Below are positions 33,110-42,500 of a DNA stretch of 64,000 nucleotides, piece by piece (position 1 is the first letter of the stretch; each line of letters begins with the position of its first letter). The DNA is taken from NCBI GenBank assembly GCA_951640165.1, contig OX621249.1, positions 7,553,001 to 7,617,000 on the forward strand. The letters run 5' to 3'. A program made the translations under genes and the position numbers. Below the pieces are notes generated by a model. That model was not told the DNA's origin, ran no database searches, and saw nothing but the letters and a program-made list of their open reading frames with translations. The DNA is from Pseudoips prasinana (taxonomy: Eukaryota; Arthropoda; Insecta; Lepidoptera; Nolidae).

Positions 33110-33242
33110 GGTCAGAAGTACCCTAAACCGGCGAGCATGTATTAAGAATATAATGACAGTAATCGAGGCAAAAGACGTGTGCAAAGATCGTGACAAATGG
33201 AAATCCGTTGTCTCTGCCTACCCCTCTGGGAAACAGGCGTGA
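33110..33242 (+). pseudogene. Possible LINE polyprotein C-terminal scrap
   Basis: The frame ends with EAKDVCKDRDKWKSVVSAYPSG and a stop at 33240-33242. The 'K-D-R-x-K-W-x-S-x-V-S-A' arrangement resembles the last residues of some RTE-type LINE proteins. Nothing upstream extends it with confidence. An overlapping frame (about 33007-33125) reads a hydrophobic stretch after an AG acceptor-like site; I cannot exclude that as a host exon (see findings). Confidence 0.4.
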
Positions 33243-33334
33243 GTCTATGTATGTATCTATGTATTTTTGTTCTTTTTCCGTTTGAGTGTTTAAAATAAAA
33301 TTATTCTATCTATCTATATTTATCATAGTGACAT

Positions 33335-33545
33335 GCATGTTAGTTTAGCGGTTAGTGACCCAGGGATTGGATGTTCGATCCCCATCCTGGAATTATCATT
33401 GTATGATGGGCATGATTATTTGTTCTGTTTGTGGGTGTATGTATTTAGAAATATATAACTATGTTTATCAATTGTCTGGTTGCCATATTAAAGGTTCTGT
33501 CTAGTTTCGGATCAGATGGTTAATTGTGATGAATATTTATTTATT
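33335..33545 (+). repeat. SINE, S2-like, diverged
   Basis: 'ggatgttcgatccccatcct', 'gttctgtttgtgggtgtatg' and 'ttcggatcagatggttaatt' follow S2 order. Confidence 0.65.
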
Positions 33546-34440
33546 TGTATAGACGTAAAATCAAAAAATCAATCGTCATTTATTCCGTTAAAATATTACA
33601 TTTGTGTGGAATCGTCAATTTTTTTTACACTACCGTGCAGTGCATGGCGTGCCAGCTATTAGAGATTAGTAGAAAAATATATCTCGAACTTTAAAATGTA
33701 CAAACTTAAAGAACCATTTTGGCAATAAATTCAAGAAATTAGACTTAAAACTAAACCATAATTATCATTAATTAGGTTATAATGCCATACATATATAGAC
33801 TCACGCCTGTTTCCTAGATGGGTAGGCAGAAACTACGGATGATCTCTTTTCTCTTTTGCATCGTTTACTGCCATTATATTCTTCATACATGCTCACCAGT
33901 TTAAGATACTTTTACCTAGACTTTCTTGAGAACGTCTCCGATTTGGTTATAGAATGTTCTACGTGGTCTTCCTTTTCCGGAAGTACCACTCACACATGCT
34001 AGGTACTGTGACGACCTTCTTGGTTGCACACCTTCGTTCGTCTAAACGTTTTAAAAAGAAATAATTAAAAAGAAATCGTTTGAAAATATTTCAAACTAAA
34101 ACAAAATTCTTTTCTAACAGTCAGTCTGCGAGAGAACTCTATAGGGTAGGGAGCCCGGTGACCTGTTATAGTAAAAGTGAAGAAAATATATAACCAATTA
34201 CCCAAACTTGAGTATATTATTTTCAATATTAAAATATCCCGAAGACGTCTGGAGTAGCAGAACGTTATAGTACCTATATTTCTTTTGTCAATTATAATTC
34301 CATTAATTCCGTATGTGATAATGAATACAAATCACGACCTGACAATCTATTTGCATCTAGAATGAATGAATTAAGTAGTCGTTAATTTGTGATACTACAA
34401 TTATTATTAATGTTATTATATTTGCAAGCGCTTGAATAAA
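33546..34440. other. Mostly unrecognised sequence
   Basis: Bases 33600-33660 are the inverse of 24799-24865, so they belong to a dispersed repeat. The remainder shows nothing I recognise. Confidence 0.45.
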
Positions 34441-34560
34441 AACCGTTTTAATTTATTAAAACTAATAAATTAAAACGGTTAAAGCGCTTTCGACGCCACG
34501 TCGTAGTTACCGACGTGGCGTAGAAAGCGCTTATAAAACTAATAAATTAAAACGGTTATT
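34441..34560. repeat. Compound hairpin
   Basis: An 18-bp arm 'aaccgttttaatttatta' (34441-34458) has its complement twice, at 34463-34480 and 34540-34557. Between them a second stem pairs 'acgccacgtcg' with 'cgacgtggcgt' (34492-34520), extended by 'agcgctttc' / 'gaaagcgct'. Confidence 0.85.
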
Positions 34561-34803
34561 TTTACCTCGATAGAGCCTTTTATATTTTAGTGGAGTAGTA
34601 CAGTGAGTTCAGAAAGTTATACAGTTTACCAGGCTAGGCAATATCAAAAGAGTTATCATTAGAGTTTTCATGCGGCGGTAATAAAAATAACCCATTGTGT
34701 TTTGAAATGTAGACTTCTTTTTCAGTGCCAACTTTCATGCAAATCTGTTTTCGCATTTAGGTATCAATGCGTTTTCCTTTAGTATTATGAATATTATGTA
34801 ACT

Positions 34804-34840
34804 ACTAGCTGTGCCCGCGACTTCGTCCGCACATTTTGTA
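34804..34840 (+). repeat. Family Q, 5' fragment
   Basis: It reads 'actagctgtgcccgcgactt' followed by 'cgtccgcaca', which is the family start only. Confidence 0.65.
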
Positions 34841-35224
34841 ATGAATCCGTAAATGTTTCATCACAATATTTCTAATACTTTGTCTCTTAATGAAAGACCG
34901 TAACTAAAACGTAAAACTCTGGGAGCATGCTGCTGAGAGCGGGCGATTGATCATCAGACATCCGCGGCACCTAAAGGAGAAGTGGGGCACAGCGTTCATT
35001 CGCGCGAAGAGCAGCCCGACTGGGGAACTACCTCTAATAACTTAATCTTAACCTTCTGTAAACCTTACAGAAGATTAAGTTATAATGCTATATTAAGGAA
35101 TGACCTATATTACTTAATAATAGCATTAATAACTTAATGTTGTGTTTCTGCGTGTGAATAAGGTCGCCAGAGCTCATCGGGGTGGGGGGAAGGGTCAGCA
35201 ACATTTGTTTGCTGACTCTTAAAG

Positions 35225-35325
35225 GCCGCAAACGCACCCGCGACTCCTCTGATGTTCCGAGAGTCCATGGGCGGCGGTGATCACTTACCATAAGGTGACC
35301 CACTTGCTCGCTTGTCGCCCTCTAA
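35225..35325 (-). repeat. Family P repeat, antisense
   Basis: Reverse reading gives 'gcgagcaagtgggtcacctt' and 'gtgatcaccgccgcccatgg'. The same family appears forward at 47050-47215 and 60395-60590. Confidence 0.65.
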
Positions 35326-35603
35326 TATATAAAAAAACTGTATTCGGAACCATGAAGATACTTACTGTCCCAGCAATGTTGTGCCTCCAAGGGGCCTTAT
35401 TCGCTAAAGACCACCTGCATGAGTACTTGAGGCGCGGTGTATGCAGCGGGCGTACCAGATGAGACCAGTGCCACGAAGACGCCTGGATAAAACAACCAGG
35501 CTGGTGCATGCGGTCTACAATCATTTACAATCGTCTGCCTGAAGATGTGAGAAATGCCAGCTCTAGGAACTCATTCAAATACCGAGCAAAAATAAAAAGA
35601 TAA
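35325..35603 (+). pseudogene. LINE reverse transcriptase C-terminal remnant
   Basis: Frames read FGTMKILTVPAMLCLQGALF and then, after a stop and frame change, YNRLPEDVRNASSRNSFKYR, ending TAA near 35603. The 'MKILTVP...C' and 'YNRLPEDVRN...FK' blocks are the usual last segments of Jockey/CR1-type LINE polyproteins, beyond the RT domain. Equivalent positions in LINE-B in this window read RILTLPSLYI and YNKLPKSWKE. It has no catalytic motif left and cannot act. Confidence 0.7.
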
Positions 35604-35753
35604 TTTAGCAGTCATTGTATTTTTAATGAATTTATAAAATCCAGTTACTAATATCATTAATACAATTATTTTATTCATTGATATGGACTGTTATTTTCAT
35701 TTAATTTTGACGTTAAATATTATATCGACATTATCTGTGATTACTTTTGACTT

Positions 35754-35880
35754 GTACACACGGCTACATATCAAGCTATACAATTCCTAAATAAGCTGAC
35801 CTCTCATTGTATGGAAATTCTGTACATCGCGGGATCAGCTTATACTGGAAATGTATAGCTTGATATGTAGCCGTGTGTAC
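35754..35880. mobile_element. 127-bp MITE with 29-bp perfect inverted repeats
   Basis: The arm at 35754-35782 ('gtacacacggctacatatca' onward) is the exact complement of 35852-35880. Secondary pairing of 'aataagctga' with 'tcagcttat' continues inward. It reads as TA-flanked 'cacacggc', consistent with a Tc1/mariner-type non-autonomous element, but this is inferred. Confidence 0.85.
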
Positions 35881-36590
35881 CATCTTATATTAGAACTAAT
35901 GAAAATTATAGGTATTGTTACATTTATTTTCATTTATATTAAATTTATGATTTTCTAATTATGATATTAGATCAACGCCTTGCATTGTGAATAACAATAT
36001 TTTTTTATTTTTGATTTATTATAATCATAGCTACTTTTACTGTTTAGCTATGTTACTGTATATTTGCATAACTACTTACTGTTTAAATTATCATAAAAAT
36101 GGCTTTCTTTATAGCTACATGATAAACAACTTATTTCAGCATAAATATCTTTGGATTTACTTATTAATTATATGTGTATATGACATTAATAATGTGGTAA
36201 CATAACAACCTATTTTCCTCTGAATAAATTTAGTTTGGCCTTCTGTATTCATTAATACGTATTCGGAAAGTTAAACCAAAATAACCAACATCATAAATAG
36301 GTAGCTAACTATTGTCATTGCTGCATTATAAATAACTTATTTCAGAATAAATTCCGTTTGACCTTTTGTATATATATAGATACATAACAAAGAATCACAC
36401 ATTTTATCCATTCCCAAAGCGACAGCCCTTAGTCGAAAATATAGACCTTATTTCTGAGCTTATTTCGTATCTTTGTGGTCACGTTCAACTGAATCGCAAT
36501 AAAATCTACCCTATATAGCATACACGTGTAATAACATCGCAGAATGTAAGCAGTGCACAAATTCGTTATTAATATTATTGACTTAGACTG
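35881..36590. other. AT-rich stretch with small direct repeats
   Basis: 'aacttatttcag' followed by 'ataaat' recurs near 36128 and 36330. Variants of 'tttggccttctgta' recur near 36233 and 36357. The frame 35987-36205 is hydrophobic, but it is AT-driven and unsupported. Confidence 0.4.
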
Positions 36591-36955
36591 CCTCGTTGGT
36601 CTAGCGGTAGCGTGCAGAGAATGAGGTCCTAAGATCAAATCCCGGGTCAGGCCAAAAAGTAATTTTGGGACTTATCTGTAAAAAGAAAAATTTCTCAGCA
36701 TCAGCCCGAAGTCTGGGAGTTGGCGGTATTATACCCCCGTGCCTCGGAGAGCATAAGGGCGTTGGTCTTGTACCGGACCTCTTTGCGGTCGTGTCCTTAG
36801 GCGTCCCATTGGATCATTAGAGTGACGCAATAGAAAGTGCATCTGTGTTAACGCACACACTTGTCCAGTATAATATGTCCTGCGCAGATGGCTAATTATT
36901 GAGACTGGCCACCGCCGTGGCCGAAATTCGGCTAGGAGGACAATAATAATAAGAC
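36591..36955 (+). repeat. tRNA-headed SINE family S4, best copy
   Basis: The head is 'gcctcgttggtctagcggta' with 'agatcaaatcccgggtc' as B-box. The body is 'cccccgtgcctcggagagca' and the end 'ccgaaattcggctaggagga', followed by an (ATA)n tail. Confidence 0.8.
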
Positions 36956-37079
36956 TTTATTTTCAGACCAACTTAGTGTCCAATAAGTAAGTAACAATTT
37001 TATTATAAACTAGTGTTAGTAATAAGTATTTTAAAATACGTAACAAAATATGTGTATTATATTATTATCCTAGGACATT

Positions 37080-37205
37080 TTTCATATACGGCCATCTCAT
37101 TCCAAACTAAGCAGAGCTCGTACTATGGAAACCAGATAACTGTCATATTACATATACTACTTTACTTTTGTAAATACATACTTACATACAGATAATTACA
37201 CTAAG
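37080..37205 (-). repeat. SINE S2 3' part, antisense
   Basis: 'agctcgtactatggaaacca' and 'cagataattacacta' are the complement of the S2 3' half. Confidence 0.65.
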
Positions 37206-37974
37206 CAACGAGGAATAAGATGCCTGTCTTGTTTCTTCATATTCATCAGTCTATTGAAGTTTCGCGTGCCATTATGTGACACATGATATTGTAGTTTGTT
37301 CCGGGGCTTTCGCTCTGGTGCAATATGCCGCTGTGGTTAAGGTTAACAGATAAATAGATAACAATAAATCGTTACGCGTCGCGAGCCCTTTCCGTCCTGT
37401 GGATTAGGGACCCAAGGGTATTCCTACGTTTAATGTAATCTCTAAGTCGGTACACGTGGGATTTACCTTGATCAAAATATTATCAGTTAGATCGTCGTTA
37501 TGTTGAAATTTCTTTCGTAAAGTAAGTAATTTACGTAAGAAATGATTCTTTAATACTTACGTAAGAAATGTTTTTTTTTTTCAAATCCCTAAGTGGGTAC
37601 GAAAATATACTTTAAAGAACCAGCCACCTGTCTTACGTTTTGCATTCTTACTATTTTTAACGTCTGAGTTCTGCGTGGTCTGTCAGAGTTTGTGTGTGTG
37701 TCTGTGTGTCTGTCTGAGGCATCGTAGTTCTCAAACTGATGGAGCGATTTCGATGCGGTTTCATTTAGAAGCCAGTTCCCTTGCGGTGGTTTTTAGCTAT
37801 GTTTGGTTAATATCGGTCCAGCAGTGTAAGATTATCTAGCTCTTTTCCAAAATGATGACATTATTGTTTGAGACGGAGGTTTTCTAACAGTTGGGTTATT
37901 TTAAAATAATAATTTTAATGCATATACAGTTTTGCACATCACTCCGTGAATTCCCTAGCATAGGAATTTTATGA
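37206..37974. other. Mostly unrecognised; possible family Q-type internal fragment
   Basis: Bases 37690-37820 contain a GT-rich run and 'atggagcgatttcgatgcgg', a phrase typical of dispersed lepidopteran repeats. No gene is supported. Confidence 0.4.
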
Positions 37975-38245
37975 ACTGCGGTGGCAGTATGAGCAGTGTC
38001 CTCTTTTGCCGCCACGTGCAAGCAGCTCCGGGAAGACAGAGATAGTTTGTGGTGCAGTCGCTGTGCCGGACTGGCAGGAGTCGGCAATAGGGGAGGGCAA
38101 TCACGAGCCCTCCCGGGGCACGTGCCCCGACAATCTGGGTCATGGCGCAAAGGCTTCTGCCATCAGGCGCCAAGATAAGTCCACGGCAGGTTGGTTTAGT
38201 CGGTGCGAGTCCGCAGACAGTTTTTGTCGGTGGCATCTATAAGAA
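37975..38245. repeat. GC-rich dispersed repeat G
   Basis: 'ctgcggtggcagtatgagca', 'gccgccacgtgcaagcagct', 'ggactggcaggagtcggcaa' and 'catcaggcgccaaga' recur in order at 49020-49255. Frames are open on both strands because of composition, so none is called as a gene. Confidence 0.75.
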
Positions 38246-38504
38246 TTCTACCTGCCTCACCAAAAAAAGGAGTTATATGAAATAACGATATACAACCAGA
38301 GAACTTAGTCCAAGAATATGTAAGTCGATACTATTACTTAGCCAAGTGGAGCACGTGTAACACGCACGGACGGCTTTCGGGCTCTGATACAGATATATTA
38401 GATGCTATATGATGTGCGATTGAAGGCTCCAGATATGTACACTGAATAAATCCAGAGGACTAGTAGACTTCTAAGTCGATATGTATGATTTTTTCGATTT
38501 CTGA

Positions 38505-38830
38505 AATAATGTCCATCTGGTTGGATTTCGGCTTTTGCGGCCAGTCATAATGAAGACTCGCCATCTGCTCGCAAATACAGGGGTGTTTTCGATCCCATGA
38601 CTCTTATAATCCGATGGGACTATTAGCGGTACGCCTGAAAGAGGCCAGGTACAGAACCGACAGCTTTTCTTACTCTCCAAGACACAGAGGTGTAATACCC
38701 CCTACTACTACTTCCAGACTTCGGTCTGATACTGATAAATCAAAAACAAAAAAATCACGTAATTACGTTTTTGGCCTGACCCGGAATTTGAATGCGGTTG
38801 AATATCCTACCGCCAGACGAACGAGGCAGT
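38505..38830 (-). repeat. SINE family S4, antisense
   Basis: 'tcagactctg'-type body and the 'cgaacgaggcagtc' end are the complement of the S4 copy at 36591. Confidence 0.75.
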
Positions 38831-39035
38831 CTATTTTTTTTTAAAGAAGTCCATTTACGCACTAAGGAATCTAATCCCTGTCGCACGGGGTACTTTACAA
38901 ACATATAATAGACGGGTACAAATTACATCCACAACTATTTATGGGTCACACAAATAGTTGTCCGCCGCGAAATTCAAACCCGTGACATGAAGGGGCGAGG
39001 TGATCGTCTTAGCCGCTGCGCCATACATTTATATT
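38831..39035 (-). repeat. SINE family S1, antisense
   Basis: It begins with a T-run, then 'cacggggtactttacaaaca', then 'acaactatttatgggtcaca', then 'cttagccgctgcgccata'. It abuts the S4 copy. Confidence 0.8.
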
Positions 39036-39061
39036 TCTACAGACATATATATAAGGGTACT

Positions 39062-39066
39062 GTCTA
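39062..39066. repeat. Target-site duplication GTCTA, left
   Basis: This is identical to 46017-46021 and flanks the BEL/Pao element. Confidence 0.9.
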
Positions 39067-39336
39067 TGAACAAGGGTCAGGGTCCTCCGCGGTGAAATCA
39101 AACCACTGCTCTGCACTTATAATTTATTGCACTACAAGTAGCGCCCCGGTGCGGTAGCGGATGAAAACACGAACTAAATTAATTATCGTCGATACTTATA
39201 TGAAAAATGTGAACGAAACCATATCGACTTTTAAGCGGACTGAACAACGCCATCTAGGGACACGGAAAGAAACTAAACAAATTAATTCTTGTAAGCCAAT
39301 ATGATTTCATTCATCGCGTTTACGATAACATAGACA
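39067..39336 (-). repeat. BEL/Pao 3' LTR
   Basis: It is 270 bp, starting TG and ending CA on the minus strand ('tgtctatgtt' to 'ccttgttca'). It is identical to 45747-46016 in a full by-eye comparison. Confidence 0.95.
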
Positions 39337-39350
39337 TTCCGCCCACCAAG
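39337..39350 (-). promoter_or_regulatory. Polypurine tract
   Basis: The minus strand reads 'cttggtgggcggaa' directly before the 3' LTR. This is where plus-strand DNA synthesis would start. A similar 'ttggtgggcgg' lies a little upstream (about 39380-39390). Confidence 0.7.
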
Positions 39351-39553
39351 GACATTTTTCATACAATGTCCTTTATTAACCGCCCACCAAAGACACTCTA
39401 ATTTTAAGTAATCTATACATATCAACAAGTTAACTTATACTAAATATCTCATACAGTTAAGAATAAACTTATTAACTTAGGCACTAACTAACTTACTTAC
39501 ATACATTAAGATAATACACATATCTTAGTTAGCTTAGCCGCTGACTTAATTAG

Positions 39554-42500
39554 TTAATTACATAAAGGCAATATACATATCTTAGATATTGGTCTTTTAA
39601 AGACTGAATTTTGTGTACGGATAGTCACTACTCGAGTGATTCCATCAGGACCAGGATGCTTGAGTTCGATTCGACCCATTAACCACTTGCCTGGCGGAAG
39701 ATCGTCCTCCTTAATTAACACTACGTCACCTATAGATGGTTCTGGGTTTTGCAGTGCCCATTTGTGTCTTTGTAAAAATTGATTAAGATAATCACGTGAC
39801 CAACGTCGCCAGAAAACTTGCATCATTCTTTGATGAAACTGCCATCTTTGCAAGCTATGAATATTAGACCTTTCAAAATTCAAATCGGGTGCTACTACAA
39901 GTGATTCCCCGACCAGGAAATGACCAGGCGTTAAAATTGATAATTTGTCTTGATCCTCTATGTATGAAAGAGGTCGCGAATTGAGGCAAGCCTCTATTTG
40001 AGCCAATACCGTAGCTAAGTCTTCGAAGGTTAGTGTGGAATTACCGACTACCCGTTTAAGGTGGTATTTGGTTGACTTTATTCCTGCCTCCCACAATCCT
40101 CCAAAGTTTGGCGCATGAGGGGGAATAAAGTGCCACTGTGTACCATTGTTCATGAGACTATCAGCCAATTCAGCATTAAGGCAGGACTTCTCCTCATCAA
40201 ACAAAAAAAGTAATTCCCTAGCTGCTCCCGTAAAATTTGTCGCATTATCGCTATATAGCTCCTCACATCGCCCACGCCTTGCAACAAATCTTTTGAACGC
40301 GGCCATAAACCCTTTAGTAGTTAGTTCACTGACTGCTTCCAAATGTATTGCTCGTGTAGACATGCAAATAAATAATGCTATATACCCTTTATACGATTTA
40401 TTACCGCGACCCTTTGACATCCGAATATTAATAGGTCCAGCATAATCTACTCCACTCCTGAGAAAAGGTTTATTTGACATGACTCGAGCTGTGGGTAACT
40501 GTCCCATGAGTTGAGTTCTCGTTTTAACCGAATATCGAATACATGTCACACAGCCTCTTACATATTTTTTTACCAATAATTTAACCCCTATAATCCAATA
40601 TCTCGAACGCAAAAAAGTAACCATAAGTTGAGGCCCACCATGCATAGTTTTTTGGTGTGCTTTGGCAACCAAAAGACTTGTTAAAAAAGACTGTTTAGGT
40701 ATGAGTATTGGATGTATTCGGTTGTATTCCAACTGTGACATTTCCAGTCTACCTCCAACCCTTAAAATCCCCTTTGAATCTAAAAAAATATTTAATGATT
40801 TTAAATTGTTTGTCTTTCCTAGTAATTTATTCATCTTTAGCTCCTTCAATTCCTCCGAGAATTCGTCTTCCTGACATTTTTTAATACACAGCTCCATTGC
40901 CTCATTTAATTCTTCTTTATCTAAGCTCTTAGTGTGATGTTTTCTTGTTGTTTGACTTCTTAGATGTAAAAACCTTCTACAATAAGCGATTACGCGAATC
41001 AACTTTGACAACGAAGAATATTTGTTCCAAAATGAATTACTAACCGTAGTTGTATGAGATGTTACTTCTTCGATATTAGTTGTTTTAGGTTGCGGTCTCT
41101 TAAGTTCAACTACTGGATGCCTTAAAAATTCTGGACCGTCCCACCATATTGAAGCACATGAAAGGTCAGCTGGAGGTATACCACGCGAATCACAGTCTGC
41201 TGGATTATCCTTTGAAGACACGTGGAACCAATGTTTGTTGTCTAAAATTGTCAAAATTTCAGACACTCTGTTCGCAACAAAGGTCTTCCACCGACTCGGA
41301 TGGCATGCCAACCACGCTAATACCACTTGGCTGTCCGTCCATGCGTAACAATCTACTAATGAAATATTTAAAACCTTGCTCACTTCCTTCATCAATTTTG
41401 CCAACAGTACTGCTCCACACAATTCCAACCGTGGTATGGACACTTGCTTCACTGGAGCTACCTTTGTTTTCGAGGCTATTATAGAAACATTAACATTACC
41501 GGAATCATCTACGACCCTGAGATAAACAACAGCCGCGTAAGCCATTTTTGAGGCATCAGAAAATCCGTGTAAATTAGATTTAAAGTTTCCAGAAGTAGTA
41601 GATATCCAACGTGGGATCTTTATATCTTCTAGAGACAATAAACTATTATGGTAAGTGGCCCATTCTTTATATAAAATTTGTGGAATTTCTTGATCCCAAT
41701 CAATTCCTGCTAGCCAAAGCCTTTGAATGTATATTTTTGCTAAAATTATACTTGGTGCCAGCCAGCCCATTGGATCAAACAATCGTGAGATATCTGATAT
41801 AATTTTCCTTTTAGTAGCTTGTTCCGGCAACGATGGGAGCGCAACAGAATATTGGAAAAAGTCACCAATTGAGTTCCAGGTAAGTCCCAGAATCTTCGTA
41901 ACATTATCGACCTGTATTTTTAATCCATTATCTTTACCCTTTAGCTCATCGTTAATAGCATCTAGCAACTGTTTGCTATTACTCATCCACTTTTGTAGTG
42001 GAAATCCTCCCTTCGTTAGGACTGTATTTATTTCCGTATATATTTTTAACCCCTCTTCCACTGTCTCCGCCCCTGTTAACAAATCATCCAGATAAAAGTC
42101 GTTTAATATGATATCTGTTAATTTAGGGTTATCGTGACACTCATCATATTCTACTTGTTGTAATGCCCGTACAGCTAAATACGGGGCAGAGGCAGTGCCA
42201 AATGTTAACGTATTTAATTCGTATTCCTTTATTTCCTGTTTCGGACTATCCCTCCAAAGAATACGCTGATAAACAGTATCCCTCCTGTCTACCATTACTT
42301 GCCGATACATTTTCACTATATCTGCAACCAGACATATTTTATGTGTTCTCCAACGCATGATTATGTGACGGAGATCCGCTTGTAAAGTTGGACCTATCAT
42401 TAAGTTTTCATTTAGGGATGTACCATTGGTACCTTTACAGGAAGCATCAAACACCACTCGAACCTTCGTGGTGACTCTATCTTCCTTGACAATGGCATGA

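Noticed and set aside
35987..36205. Hydrophobic 72-codon frame that could be a membrane protein
   Set aside because: AT-rich DNA yields Phe/Ile/Leu/Tyr-rich frames by chance; there is no signal, no repeat in relatives and no neighbouring exon.
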